The notes beneath the pieces were generated by a model. It was not told where the DNA came from and ran no database searches. It was given only the letters and a program-made list of their open reading frames with translations. From assembly GCF_000711695.1 (NCBI RefSeq), contig NW_013546967.1:1-64000 (forward strand): DNA of 64,000 bases, read 5' to 3'. Below, piece after piece: positions 46,801-60,204 of this stretch. Position numbers and translations under genes: made by a program. Within the stretch, counting starts at the first letter, position 1, and each line of letters starts with the position of its first letter. The DNA is from Tilletiaria anomala UBC 951 (Eukaryota; Basidiomycota; Exobasidiomycetes; Georgefischeriales; Tilletiariaceae).

Positions 46801-49732
46801 CGTCTTTCTGTGGTAAAGTCGCCCCGCCGACATTGTCTCCTGCGGATGCCGTGAAGTGCGCCTTCAACACCGATCCCGATGCCCTCACCGACCAGATCAA
46901 GTTCCTCTATCGACGGCCTGCTGCCGCTGCAGCTCTTTCCGCGTCCACCTCGACAGCCGCGTCTCGCCCCAACTTTCCTGCTGCCGTCAAGCCGTGCGAC
47001 TTGTGCCGAAAGAAACGCAAGCACTGTAGCATGGGCCAGCCGTGCACACGTTGCTTCGCAGCAGGCATCGAGTGCAGCTACAACTACATCAAGCTGCGCC
47101 CAGGGCCGATGGGCCAGGAGGAGAGACGCGCGCTCAAGCTGGCTGGTTTGGACGTCAAACCGGCTTATTCAACCGTAAGGAAGCGTTTGAGACATCAAAA
47201 CACTGCGCAGCTGGAGAACACTGTGCGCGACGGCCATGCTACGGATCGATCAGGTGTCACACGGGAGAGTTCAATCGATGACCAGCATGGCTAGGATGGG
47301 ATGAGCGCCCCAGCACCTCTTCCAGTCTACACAGCTTGTGTACCGTCCCAAGGCAATACCAAACGGCAAATCATGGTGTCCATCCAGACCGTGATGCACT
47401 CTCGGACGGTGGCCTCTTCTTGACAGATCACCTTCTTTCCTCAGGCCCGCTGAGCAAAGACCCGCACTTGCACTTACGCGAATGGTTCGCTATACGACAC
47501 ACAACAGGTAAACCTGAACGAGGACGACAGCAGAATATTCACTGCGAATGGAGTGATGCGCTTGCTGCCTCACGACACGCGCGATCTGATCTTCGATAGG
47601 TACCACAAGAAGGTTCTCAACCTCCTCGAAAGCCTCGAGACGACGACGCAGCAGACGGACTATGCACCCGCCTCGCGCGTGCCTTACGTCCTGCGACGCT
47701 TTCCTGCTAAGCCAGAGGGAGTCCTGGCACTGCAAGGTGGCGACCACGCGGTCCTCCAGGACGATGATCCCTTCTCGCCAGGCTTCCACATGCCTCTCCG
47801 CTCGAAAACCCAGCCACTGGCGCTGGGCGACACGGTTCCTAGAGCGAATTCGCGGAAACCACATGTCATCCTGCTGGACCAGGACGTCCTCATTCAGGTT
47901 GTCCCCGCCACCGACTGCTGCCTCAATTCGTTGCTGCTCTTTGCGCAACCATGGTACTCGCTCTCCGCATCGGGCCAACTGTTCTCTCCGCCGTGGGCGG
48001 AGCTCGAGCGCGACGACTGTCTCAGCCTGTGGCCATCTGGCTGCAGTTTATCAGGAGGCGATTACACACCGCTCCTGCAGCACGCGCGTGTGCTCCTCAC
48101 TAACCTGGCTGCGGCGCATCTTATCGAGGTCGACCTGTGCATGCGCCTCACCTCCCCGCTGCTCCGGCGCAGGCAGATCGTCGAGCACATGGAGGTCATC
48201 CTCAACGGCACCGAGGCGCACCACGGATGGACGCGTGTGCAGACGCACCAGCGCGCCGCAATGCTTCTTGTGGCGCTCGTCGCCAGTGCGCAGTACATCG
48301 GCCCGCTCGTGCTGAGCGCGGGCGTGAGCAAGACGCGCACGAGCATCAGCTTGTGGGAGGACGGCTTCGGCGCCATGAAGCTCGCCTGGCGCCTCTTGCA
48401 ACCGCGCGAGGGCGGTCTGTTCGGGCGGGACGAACTGACGCTCGATGCTCTCCAGGCCATGACGCTGCTTGAAGATGCGATGCGCCCGCATTCAGCTTAC
48501 GTACATATGTCCAAGGTCGTCAGGAAGCTGCTACTAGTGGCAGCGCAAAACGGAGCAGGTGCACCACTGCCAAGCAGCAGTGGGATCACGGAGCAAGCGG
48601 CGGGAACAATGAACCAGTCATGGCGCCGGTTGTTTCAGTGAATGGCCTTTTTCTGATCATTACCTTGGCTAAACGTTCTAAATTCTGACTTTGGCGTTGA
48701 CTGCGCTGTCTCAACTACAGCTTTCACCTCGTAGAGCTCGTCGCGTACCGATTTTGGAAGGACATTCGCTCGGATATTACATTGGGCCAGCTTCTAAAGC
48801 CATTAGGTGCGCGTGAGCATCTACACTAATGCTTACACATCCTTTCCTGACACTTCACCGCTTCGATTTCTGTCTCTCCTTGGTTGTCAGCACATGCATG
48901 CAGGTCCGCCAGGCCTGTTCCCAGGAGAAAATTGCATGGACGAACACCTTCACGGCGAAGGGCAGGTACGGCAAACGTTTCGCGATGGGAAGTACTCGGC
49001 GCTTTTGGCCATGCTGTGCGAGGAGATCCTTGAGAGCTCACTCTTTCAACCTTTGCCGGGTGGTGTTGAGGTGGAAAGGGAGAGGTCTGACTCGATCACA
49101 ACGAGACGCGAGAGCGAGGCATCAGTCTTCCTCGAGCGATTGTGCGTATTGTCGTCCTGAAAATGTGCGAAGGTTGCATCAGGAGGAGCAATCGCAACTC
49201 ACTCAAATGTACCCCCCCTCTAAATGATTTCCAACCAGACGGTCTTGGAAAGATGAAGCTCTCAACTGGGAACTCACCACGCCTCCCTTCCGACCGGAAG
49301 AACACGAACAGGGTGACAGCTTCGCCACGTACGTTCCGATGGTAGACCCATCGTTTGGCGCCGAAGCGATTTCGGACCTCTTGCTCGACTTTTATATCGT
49401 CGTGCTAGGTCTTGTGATCGCTTCTTTGAAGGTGTGTCGGCGCCCGTTTTGTTACCAGCCCGGGAAGGAGCTGATTCTGTGTTTTTACTGAACAACTTTG
49501 CGCAAGAGGTCGATGCCACCTCGGCAATGGCCGCGTGGGAACAAGAGCGAGCGCTAATACCCAAATGCAGCGAAAGTCCGCCCTGGAGACCGATCATGTA
49601 CGTCTCTTAGATAGCTGGCATCTCACTCTGTTGAGTGCGTGGATGGGTACTGACAACTCTTCCCTCCTGAACGATCGGCACAGATGGAAGATGCAAAAGC
49701 GTCACGCATCGGACGACACTGGCGCACGGTAG
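46801..49732 (+). CDS. Zn(II)2Cys6 fungal transcription factor (start unresolved, one frame break)
   Basis: The DNA-binding cluster lies at about 46990-47090: CDLCRKKRKHC, then PCTRCFAAGIEC, exact C6 spacing. Exon A probably ends at 47174 (donor GTAAGG). The main exon runs from ~47465 to 48637 and carries the middle homology region, with a DCCLNSLLLFAQPWYSLS core and helical segments (LLTNLAAAHLIEVDLCMRL). Later exons are 48721-48806, 48904-49141, 49239-~49408, ~49432-49597 and 49684-49732, in consistent phase except at 49409-49431. There the frame changes by one across 23 nt, too short for an intron. No in-frame ATG was found upstream of the zinc cluster, so a 5' exon is missing from this model. 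Such factors regulate metabolism genes, and the targets are unknown. Confidence 0.75.
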
Positions 49733-50697
49733 AAGCTTACGGATTGCATAGTGGAACGATATAATCTATTCCGAGGTTACTTGTGAAGTGGTCCATTCTG
49801 TAACCCCCTTGCACCAAGCCGCCAGTTTGATCAGGTTTGATGCCAATTTGGTGAACAAGGCAGCTACGCCATCATGTACACTGGCTTCCTTCGTTTGGAC
49901 TCTGCTTGCGATGAAAACTCGGGAATGGGTTACCCGTTGATAAAGCGATGGGAAGATGAAGCTGTCGCATATAAGTTGCGTTGACTATGTGCGAGCAGCT
50001 CCAACTACCGCTTCCAACGAGACAATGTACGTTCAAATCGTTGAGCAAGAAGACCCACAACGATGCAGGCGCGAGAACAGCACCACTGGCCATTCGGCAC
50101 CCTTCCCAGATCTAGCACATGACTCGATCAGAGAGCACCGTCTCTCAAGTTCCCACGCTCACACCTGCGCTAGAAAAATACATTTTGCAAGCTGCCCGAT
50201 GGACTGATGTCATCAATCGCATTCAGGTCCGAGAGGATCGAGTAAGGAACAGGGAATCAGGAGTTTAGGATGCAGCGTCAGCGATCAGCCACTGCCAGTG
50301 TTGGAATGTTTGGTTGACTGTTGACTCCAGGCATTGTAGAAGTTAGCCTGATAAATAGGGTTATTCAAGGAAGAAACCCCCGAATTGTTGCAGAAACATG
50401 GCTGTTCCTCATGCGACATGCCGGATAATTCAGTGTGGAATTGGAACACGGGACTCGGAACAGTCGCTGCTGATGAGGTCAGTGGAAGTCGAGATCAGCA
50501 TGGACGCCATCATATTGCACGGCGCATTGGCATACTTGACGCCAAAGGTTTTAAGATCTATTCGCAGCTTCTCGCCGGGCCACTCGAAGAAGCTCAGTCA
50601 CCGTACCTTGTGCACGCACTGTAAGCCCTCTTTGGACGCCAATACCTACTCCAATTCGGACAAAGGTCTGACACCATTCGAGGCGAAGGCAACCAAA
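49733..50697. other. Intergenic, FMP25 promoter
   Basis: About 965 nt. The frame of FMP25 is open upstream from about 50398, but its composition is not protein-like before the ATG at 50698. No other gene is seen. Confidence 0.45.
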
Positions 50698-53469
50698 ATG
50701 GCTCGTGTCGTTATTCGCGGCGGCAGCTCCCGCCTAGCCACTGTAACTTTCCGTGGAACATCCATATATCCCGTGGATGGCCGGCTCCTGACGTGCTTGA
50801 GCAATAGTGGACGTTGGCCTGCCGTCGCACAGATTTCAAGGTCACAAGTACATTTGCGTCGGGCTTTCCATGACGATTCGCATTCGCAGCCACGGCCGTT
50901 CAAGACGCCACGCCAGTGGCGCCAAGAGCAGCAGCAGCAGCAACAGCGATCTCGAGCTCGCGCTTTGCCTTTGACAGTTCGAATACAGCCCCTTCTGATC
51001 GGCCTGTCTGTTACGCTGATCGGCTATCACATCTACTCGAATATCAGCTCGCCGCTTTTACTTGATTCTCCAACATTTAAACCGCCGCCTGGAGGCGAGC
51101 TATTGGCGAATTTGCAAGGCAGGTCCATTACACCAGTCACTGGCGATCTGACACAAGAAGAGCAGATGCGCCGCCGCGCACAAACGCAGGGTCTGTACTT
51201 GTGGGGCTCCAACAGGTACAACGTCGTCGCGCCGGATGCCCCACTCATGACCTTCGTGCGCTCCCCGCGCTCGATCCCCTACTTTGACGGCATGGCCTTG
51301 CGGCACGTCTTGCTCGAGGAGAAGCACGCAGCTGCAATCGATGCGGATGGTGACCTGCTCCAGTGGGGGCTCGGGTTCTTTGACGCCGCTTCGCGCACCA
51401 GCAAGAGCAGCGACAGCTCCGGAGACATAGAGGAGGTCCCGCTTGGGCGCCGGAGAGGCAGGATTCGTGCCAATGAGCTCACACCGCTAGGGTGCGAAGC
51501 CGCGCAGGCAAAGGCCCCGGTCAAGACGCTCAAAGGAAAGAACCTCGTTAAGGTTGTCGGTAGCGAGAACAAGGTTTACGCGCTGAGCAAAAAAGGCGAA
51601 GTCTTCGTCCTGTCCGCGTTGCAAGTGCTTCAACAGCCGGGGAAACCAGCTGATTGGTCCTGGAACCCATTCACCTTCTTTGGTCTCTTCGCTTCGCGCA
51701 CAGTAGATTACGCAAGGCTGCAAGCCACTGCGAATGCCAAGCTTGCTCGCGGTGAAAAGGTCGTAGATATCGATGCAGGGCTATACCACTTGGTTGCGCT
51801 AACCAACAAGGGCCGCACATTCAGCTGTCCGATCGGCCCCCGCGCCAACGATTACGGCCAGCTCGGCACTAAGCGCGTCTGGCTCAACTCACCATCTGCT
51901 CCTGGTAGCACGGCGGTCAAGCAGAGTGCCCAAGAAGCGACGCTAGAGCCGCGCATCTTCCGCTTAGATAAATTTTATGAGAACGAAAGCAAGCTGACTC
52001 TCGTCAACTTGCTGCCAGACTGGGCGCTGCCTCCGCAGGTGGCGGGAAATGGCAAAGAATCATTGAAATCGCAGAAGCTGCCCTTTTCGCCCTCAACGCA
52101 CCCTCTGTCGCGCCTGCCTCCGGACGCGTCGGCTGCGATGCGAAAGGCGGTGCAGGAGGAAGTCGAGCGGCGCGAGCGCGAGCTCGCGCTTGCCGTCACC
52201 GAACCGCCGAGCAGTATCCGATATTGCACGACGCTGCACGAGATCCCCTCGCTGCGCGGTATTGTCATCGATCAAATCAGCGTCGGCAACGAGCACTCGC
52301 TCGCGCGCACCAGCGAGGGCCGCGTGCTGGCATGGGGGCGCCACACGCACGGACAGTGCGGCTTAGGTAGCCAGGTCGTCATGGAGAGCGTACCGGTCCC
52401 GACGGAAGTCGTGCTGAGCCGCTGCTTCAACAACTCGTCCAGGGACGTCAGCTGTATCGGCATCAAGGCCGGCGCTGACAACAGCTTCTTCATTACCAGC
52501 AGGAGGGACGCGACCAGCATCGGAACCAGAGGCACCGGCGATGGCTTCAAGATCGACGTGCTCGCCGCTGGTAAAGGCCAGTGGGGCACACTCGGCAACG
52601 CAATGTGGAGCCAGGTCGCTGCTTCACCCGTGCGCGTCAAGGCTGTTAGTGGCTTGATGGAGTGTGAGTTTGGAGTTGTACTCTGATCACGCCTAGACGA
52701 CCCCATTCCTTGAAAGAATGGGCATTTTGACAATCAACCCCTCCCCCCTTTCGGCCATGCTCTTTCTTTTGCCAGACTCGGAGATCACGGGCAAGACCCA
52801 TCCAGTCAACATCTACAGCTTATCCGTCGGCCGACCCGGGCATGTGACGCTTGTGCTCGACACGGCCGACCCTGGTGGACACGTCGCCTTTGGCCGCGAC
52901 GTGATGGTGTGGGGTGTGTGCGCTGCACTCCATTGATTCTCTCTGGAGGTATGGCTAATGGAATTTTCTCTCATCTCTTTCTTTGGACCGCCCATGCCGT
53001 TCCCAAAGGCCACAATGCTGCTTTCCAACTCGGCAATGGCAAGCGTGCCAACCTCTCTGTCCCGCAGTGCCTCAAACCCCTACTCCCGCTAACCAAGGCG
53101 ATCGGGGACGTACCGTCAGATGCGTCTGAAGACCCAGAGGACGATCCATCGTCGGAGAGGAATGGTTATGACAAGGAGACGCAAAAGGATAGGGAGGTAG
53201 ATACCAATAGCGGCGCTTTGATGCACATGCCTGTGAGTGTCGCAACTCGGCCATTGTGGCATCAGTGGTCCTCTAACGCCCGCTAACGAAATTTCGCCTG
53301 GCGATCTGCACTCCCACAGCACAATCGCTTGCAGCTGACTTCGCGCACAAAGGTTGATACTCGCTCCAGCCTCGGGAGAGAGAAGGCGAACAAGCACTCC
53401 GTCACCGTAGAAGAAGAGATCGTGGCGGGCGCTACGGCATCAGGTGTATTCTGGAAGCTTCACCCTTGA
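50698..53469 (+). CDS. FMP25: Fmp25-like mitochondrial RCC1-repeat protein
   Basis: Four exons, 50698-52663, 52776-52913, 53009-53232 and 53320-53469, give about 825 residues. The N-terminus is basic and hydroxylated (MARVVIRGGSSRLATVTFRG), fitting mitochondrial import. A poly-Gln run encoded by CAG repeats follows, then one membrane segment (PLLIGLSVTLIGYHIYSN, residues ~100-118). RCC1-type blades are recognisable by GLYLWGSNRYNVV, DADGDLLQWGLGF, RVLAWGRHTHGQCGLGS and ADPGGHVAFGRDVMVWG. They are interrupted by long inserts. Yeast Fmp25 is an inner-membrane protein needed for complex III assembly, and RCC1 here forms a beta-propeller rather than a Ran exchange factor. The start at 50698 is the ATG that puts the presequence first. 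Confidence 0.92.
50926..50948 (+). repeat. CAG trinucleotide run within FMP25
   Basis: A CAG/CAA run encodes about eight consecutive glutamines next to a membrane segment. Such runs vary in length between strains and could serve as a marker. Confidence 0.7.
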
Positions 53470-53696
53470 TTTACACCTCCCTTATGAAATCCATTTAACT
53501 TGCATTCTCTGCGACTGTTATATTTGCTCGATTGATGCTTGAATTACAACGTATACTATGAGTTCTTCGGAAGAACGCATGATGCTGGCTTTTTGTGAGT
53601 TCATGGGTAGCAATGATGTGTTGTTTGCTTGCGTATGCAGTCATAATAAGAAAGACTAAAGTGGAATGCTCCTTTTTGATGATGATCAGAAATCAT
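53470..53696. other. Convergent 3' interval
   Basis: 227 nt between facing stop codons, AT-richer than the exons. Nothing else is seen. Confidence 0.5.
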
Positions 53697-56600
53697 TCAG
53701 TCGATGTCCGGCACATCGGTTGGTTCGATCTGTGTCCCTTCATTCGCCATGATGTCCTGTGGAAGTTGTGTCAGCAACTTTATTATCCGACCATACTAGA
53801 GATCCGGGAAGACTCACGAGATAGGACTCCATGATTTCGAGGCTCTGCTTATCGTTCAATTCCTCCTCGAAAGCGTGTGGTAACTCGCTCAGGTCTAGGG
53901 AAACCCAAGACCGATCTGTCATCAGACGCTGCACTGCTGGCTTTTCACCGCCAGCGCTGTTCTTCTTGCCAGGGACGAACTTGAGGCATTTGCTAGAGCG
54001 AAGGATATAGATATGTGAGTTGATTAGGCTTTAGGTCTCGGTGCAATACATTTCCCCGCTCTCACCTTTCTGGCATGTTGTAGAGCCACTTGAGATGGTT
54101 TCGTAATGCCAAAGCAGTAGCCATTATCAAGCATACCCGTGGGATGCCAACTATGCTTGGCTCCGAAGACTGTGAAGCATCATCGGCTGTCTCTGAGTCC
54201 TCAGCGAAGCCTTGCGAAATCTTCCCCGGGCTGTCATCAAAGGAGCCAGCCACGGTAGATGGTGTCTGCAGATCGGCACGATTTCAGTGACTGTGCTGCA
54301 ATGATGGTACCCCCAAACGGCTCACCTTGGGTTCGGAAACCTGACGCCTGCGTTTAGAAGGGGAAGCCGCTGGTGTGGCGGAAGACTGACCCTCCTGGAC
54401 CACGCGCTGTGCCGTGAACAAAGCCTGCATCCCTCCAACGGAGAGAATAATCTTAAGCTCGTGGATAGCCAGGAGCACCTCTTGCTGTCCTTTGTACTCC
54501 AAAGTCGCTAAATTGTCAGCGAGAAAGCGTATAAACAGGACGTCCATGGCCTTGACATCGCTACTGGCATCCACGTCAAAAGCTTTGACCATCCCTTTGA
54601 TGAAATCCAATCGGGGCTGCTGTCGATCGCGAATCAGGTTGTACCAGTGCTGCAGAAGGGCTCGCGGATCCTCTGGGTCTCGATAACCGCGCAATGCGCT
54701 GTATTGCGGATGTTGACTCCGTTGGAAATCGAAGGCTGCTCGAGCATGATCTAGATATCGTACGGCAAGAATGGACCCATGCTTGGATGCGAGATGGCTG
54801 TGCATGTGCAGCGCTTTGGCGCTGATGCGAGGATCATCTGACGTCTCTAGCGAGATCAACGCCGGAAGACATTGAAGTGGGTGTGAAAGGCCGCGCATGA
54901 CTGTGTGTTTGAGAATGTCAAGCGAAATACGTTGCGTCACTGGCAAGTCAACGCTTAAAGCTCCACGGAGGACCGGCCGAAGGTAATGCTGAGTAAGTTG
55001 AGTCGATACACTAAGAGAAGTATCTCGTCAGAAACCAGTAGGCATGAGATGGACCACGATCTGTTTGCACTTACCTCGAGTCTGCAAAGGCTTCCGTATT
55101 GCCAACAAGCTGGCTCATATCCACGCCTTTTCGGGCGGAGCGTGCAACCTGTTCCGAGAACGCTCGTAACTCAGCAGCCTTGCGCTCGTCCTCTCGAGTC
55201 AGGTACTCGGACATGATGCGCAACAAAAGTTCCTTTTTCCTCGCATTATCTCCGGCGAAGACGGCGTCCATGAGGGCGACCGTGCTCGGCAGGGTCCAGA
55301 GATGGGCATAGCTTCGCAGAAGCATGCCGAGATTCTGGAGAGCAATCAGCTGCCATCCCTCAAACTTCGCTTCGTACAGCTGCAGAAGCATGCTGTAAAC
55401 AGAGTCCAAGATAGACCCTTTGCTGAATCTATCGAGGTCGACGCGCAGTTCGGGAACTTCTGCACGCATCTTGTCATAGTCGGCATTCTCGCACAGCAGG
55501 GTTGTCATCGCGATGACAAGAGCGGCAGAACGGTCTGGCTTGTAATCCATTTCTGACATCGCACGCGATAGTGTTCTGCTAGTGCGGCCTACAATGGGGC
55601 AAGGAAGGTGAGTCGGTGCAGTCCGTATCTATTGCACGAGATATTCACTCACTCGCGCAAGCTTCAAGTGTGCGGACCAGGATCTTATAATCATGGGTTA
55701 AGACTTTAATGGTCGTGCAGAAGCACGCGATGAGTTCTTGCATGAGCGGCGACGTTGGCGAAACTGCGGGTGGCTTGCTGACCATCGAGATGAGCGTCCT
55801 TTGCAGCTGCTCCGCGAAGATCAACGCGCTCCGTGGTAGAGTCGGGAGCCTCGCATGGAATATCCTCAGAAGCAACTCCATGATCTGTAACTCCTCTGGC
55901 TGGAAAGAGCAATTCTCTCGCATCAGTAAGGTTCGCAATATGCACGAAAGTGTACTCACTGTCTGCGAGCTCTTGAGGTACGGCAGCAGCGCTTTCGTCT
56001 TGGATACGGACAATGTGGTTGGGTGCGTAGAAACAATGGTATGTATTGCCTTGATGCAGTTGAACAAAGCTTCAGGCTGTTGAGGCTCCTCTGTGACGAG
56101 GCTGTTGATCAGGCGTTCGAGCAAGCCTTTGAATTTCCGATGGACGCTGGGCCCAAGACCTGGATCGGTCGAGCTCTGGCCGATGCGCTTGAAGACCTCC
56201 TCAAGCGGGGATGGACGCTCTCTTAGCTGACCGCATACCCTTGTGATAATGACAGCATGCTTTGCAAGGTCATCTACGCCTGCTTCGCTCTCCGAGGCAC
56301 CAGAGGAGCTCGGTGCACGGCTCAAGCGCGACGACTTTGAATTATCGAACTTGATCCGAGCGAGCACATTGGTGTGTTCAGGCGGTGTTGCAGCTGGCGG
56401 CTTGACGTCGCCATCCTGTATCAACGCCTGGCCAAACCAGATTTGGCCAATGGCATTGAGCGCAAGCTGTTGGAGTCCAGAATCTTCATCGAGAACGCAA
56501 CGCACGATTCGTACGCAAAGCTCAACGCGAAGGTCATCGTCTTCGAGCACGTCGTAAAACCCGGTGAGCAGCTTGGTGACACGTTTGCGAACGGCCAAGC

Positions 56601-59478
56601 TTGAGTCATGTAGGCGATTCAGCAGCTGACGGAAATGATGAGAGATCCGATCCTGCTTGCGCAAGAGATATTTCCCCAGCAGATTGACGGCTGTGTCGCG
56701 CACACCGGGACTACTATCCGCCAGCCGCGTCTCGACCATGCCGCAGATCTGTTCGTCTTCGAGCAAGTCAGCATCAACGATGCTGATGGCGCCGATTGCT
56801 CTGAGTGCTTTGGCACGATTGCCTACCGCTTGCTCGTCTACAGATTTTAGTAGGCGTTTCTTGACGAATTCGAAGGACACGAAGCTCATGCTTGTCAGTG
56901 TCAACATCTCCGTGAGTCTTGTGATTGGAGTGTCGTTCTCGAACTCGGATTTGACTTCAGAGGCCGTCACAAGCTGGTGCTGACGCTGCTGCTGGGCTCC
57001 GTACAGCCGGCTGATTTTTTCTTTGCCAGTCCGCGCTGCGTCTCGCAGCCGGGTAATCGCGGAAGTTGATTCGGCATCATCACTACCAGCGCCGCCCCTC
57101 TCCTCAAAGTGACTGAGCAGCGCAGAAAGATCGCCAAGCCCTTGAGCCTGCCAGTAATTCGTTGCGGCTTCGATAGCGACAACGTCGCCACCCTGTTGCC
57201 GATCGAGATGCTGAATGGTTTCTACGTATGCTTCGACAATCTTGTTCAGATCGTCCGCGTTGGTGTGGACTCCGAGACGCGAGAGCGGCAACGAATGGTC
57301 GACCATGATGAGCTGCGCACGACGCAGAGCGGCAGCGACGAGACCGAGCTGGTCAATGGCCACGCCTTTGGCATCTGCGCTCGCCTTATCCTCCAAAAGG
57401 GCTGCAAATGCAGCGGAGAGGCGAGTCAAGAGTAGAGCAGCTGCAGGCCAGTCGATCGAGAAGAGCATAGAGACTAGATCGACGATGAGATTCTCGATAA
57501 TGCTGACATAGCTCATATCTGAGGACGACTTGACAACCTTGCCATGATTTTGAAGCCTATTTGTGCCAGGGGAATGACATGTCAGGATGCAAAAAGGTCA
57601 GAGATGTAATCGACTGCTCGCTCACTTGTGTACCAGGTATGCCGTCACAGCCTGGGAAGCCGATATGCATCCTTCAAGAGAGAAGCTGATGTGTGAGGCG
57701 CTGCCCTCGCTTTCTCCCCCGCTGACGCCGCCCAAGTCATCATCGCTCATCTCGATATCACGCGCAGACGTGCCGAGACCCAGTATGGCTGAAGAAGGAG
57801 ACAAGGACACGTCTGCCGCGCTCTGAATGAGTTGCAGCAGCAGAGCATTGATAGGATGGACCAAGGCGCCTGTGGAGAGACGATACTGCTTCCGGCCCTT
57901 TTTCATATCCGGCAATTTGATCAAGCTCGACAGAATCTCCTCGACGATCCATGTACGCTGTTGAGCATGCTTGCCAAAGATAAAGCAAAGAATGCTCAGA
58001 CAAGGTCTGCGGAGCTTGCCTGGCGCGGACGCCCCGCCAATCGCATCCAGCTGGCTGTATGCGCTCGCGACTGCCTTGGATTTGCTATTGCTACCTGTGG
58101 TGGAGCCTGTGCATGTGCTTGCGCTTGTGCTCGTGCTTGTGTTTGCCATTACACTTGCACCTCCATGATCAGACTCCGCCATGAAGAAAGGTTTGAGGGT
58201 GAGGTAGACAAGCGTGATGGCGACCGCGTCCGAAAGTGGGACAGTGTCCGAAATGCAAAGCCGCTGCACAGCAAGCAGAGCCGAGTGTGTCACGTCGAAA
58301 ACTTGCTTAGTAGCATCAATGCACTGCGAGGCGCTCGTGAACGCGACAGCATCCAGTGTCGCGGCAGAGTCGGCAAGAGCAGCAGCAGAGTCCTTGCTTC
58401 CTTTCTTTCTTGTGGCTTTGCGCGGCGTCACATCACGGATGAGCTGGGTGAAGAAATGCTCGATCGAGCCAGCAGCAGGAAGGGTCGCCTCAGGGGAGGC
58501 CTCGATGTAGTGGGTGATGATGGACTGCACGCAGATCTTGAGCGGCTCCAAGGCAGCTTGGATTGCGTCTTCGGATAACAGTGACTTGGGCGGGTTGCGA
58601 CCGCTCATAAGCGCAAAAGTGCATTCAGCCCCTAGGCAGCCGCGCGATAGGATGCTGCAATGCTGAATGTATGCTGCCCGGTCTTTCGCGATATTCGTGA
58701 TCACGTCACTGTTCGCCTCGCCAACGCTGGCTGTCGTCTCGACATGCAACCCAGAGTCTGCAGATACATCGCGCATGACTGCATCAGTCGCTTCGAGATC
58801 TTCGCTAAGACCGTAATCCTCCTGCATCTCCTTCGAGCTTTTGGACGGACTGCCTCTCTTGCGCTTCTTGCAATTGTTCTTCTTGCTGCTTGCCGCGCTC
58901 TTGGCAACAATTGACCTGTTCGTTGCGACTGGTTGCACTCCATCTGAAGCTGTGGTTGTACGCTCAAGGATTCTTAGCAGGCGAAGCAGGCTTTCGTGCT
59001 GTATCTCGTACAGCTGGCGTGGAGGCGGGTACATCTTCTCCAGAGCCGCCTTGTCGAGCACCTCCGAAAGAGCAAACTCTTTGAAGTCCTGGTTCGCGGC
59101 GCGGATGAGTTTTAGCAGCTGGACAACCTCTTGCTCCTTGAGGACCACCTTGGTGTCATCTACCAGCTCAAAGAACGTATTCGACCAAGCCCTGCCTTCT
59201 GATCGCTCCAGAGCTCGAATCTCGTCGATGCTGGGTATTGAATCCTCTGCTTCGAATAGATCTTCAAGCAGCTCGTCCAGGCGCTTGGCAGGCAATTTCT
59301 GTGCTGGGTTGCGAATCCGCCCTGCTTTCTTGCCCTGTTGAGCGGCCGCGTTGTAGCCGTGCGGATCATTTCTGCGCTGTAGGAGCGTCCTGCGCTTGCT
59401 ATAGAGCAGGTCGATATCGTCGTCGATCTGGTCACCCTCCTCCTCCTCCTCCTCTTCAATCTTCCATTCCTTGTACAT
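53697..59478 (-). CDS. SCC2: Cohesin loader Scc2 (Mis4/NIPBL)
   Basis: Seven exons, 57626-59478, 55653-57556, 55075-55588, 54326-55010, 54066-54265, 53818-53992 and 53697-53756, sum to 5391 nt and 1796 residues. Scc2 with Scc4 loads the cohesin ring on chromatin and stimulates its ATPase. The N-terminal part is acidic (EEEEEEEGDQIDDDID) with a basic KKNNCKKRKRG patch. HEAT repeats dominate the centre, with the family hallmark segments RDTAVNLLGKYLLRK, SLAVRKRVTKLLTGFYDV and LDEDSGLQQLALNAIGQIWF. The last exons carry the conserved C-terminal HEAT part (LHMHSHLASKHGSILAVRYL) and an acidic end. Introns are 60-96 nt. An N-terminal Scc4-binding segment before 59478 is not obvious and could be in an unseen exon. 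Confidence 0.95.
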
Positions 59479-60204
59479 GGCGCAATAGTTGAGCCAAACT
59501 CGCTATCGCTTGTAAGCTTTTGATAGGCAATTCGCTTCCAAAAGCACAAGATGAGCAATGAGAGAGCTCCAAAGTCGTTCGCCGCCTGTGCTTCATCAAA
59601 AGGCAGCAGTCGGTGTGATCGGCTGCTTTAGGGCTGGCTGTTACTGAACACACTGCGTAGCTTTGGTTTCTGGGGCACACTGAACAGCCGCCAAATTTTG
59701 GAAAGGAACGGGGCTGAAGTCTTTTCCTAAGTGCCACATCACCCACGCAATGTGTGTCAACAACGCGGCAAAAAGAGAGTGCTTATAAAGGAAACGCGAC
59801 GCGCCTTACAGTTGCTAACATGCGCGCGACGCGTCCATAAGCGCATGACCCCCCCCATGGGCCCCAAGTAGGGTTAGCAGCTAGCATCGTGCTCTGGTTG
59901 CATCCTGTCCACGACCTCCTTGCCTCCTCTCCTACCTTCCCATCGCTACAAGGGAGAGAATGACCAGAAGGTGCTTGACGTGACGGCTTTCAAAGAAGAC
60001 ATTGGGCTGCATATTTAACGCTCGCGAGAGGCGGTGAGTTCATCTCGGCTAGTGCGCCATGTACAAGGAATGGAAGCCGGCGGAATATGTACACGACGGA
60101 TGCAGTGCGCCCTAGGTCGAGAGGATGGTCCAATTCGCCTCTGTGCACGTCGTCCCCGCACACAAGGTGGCACTTTCATAGTAAGAATGAACTTTATGTG
60201 ACAC
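59479..60204. promoter_or_regulatory. SCC2 upstream region with MCB and telomere-like motifs
   Basis: This interval lies before the SCC2 start and after the stop of the RS-rich gene, both on the minus strand. It contains an ACGCGT (MluI cell-cycle box) at 59829-59834, about 350 nt upstream of the ATG, and TAGGGTTAG at 59869-59877. A run of eight C lies between them. MCB sites bind MBF and drive G1/S genes in other fungi, which fits a cohesin loader. No gene is supported here. Confidence 0.35.

Noticed and set aside
53700-53730. tRNA B-box-like sequence (GGTTCGATC)
   Set aside because: No matching A-box or cloverleaf could be built, and it lies within the SCC2 last exon.
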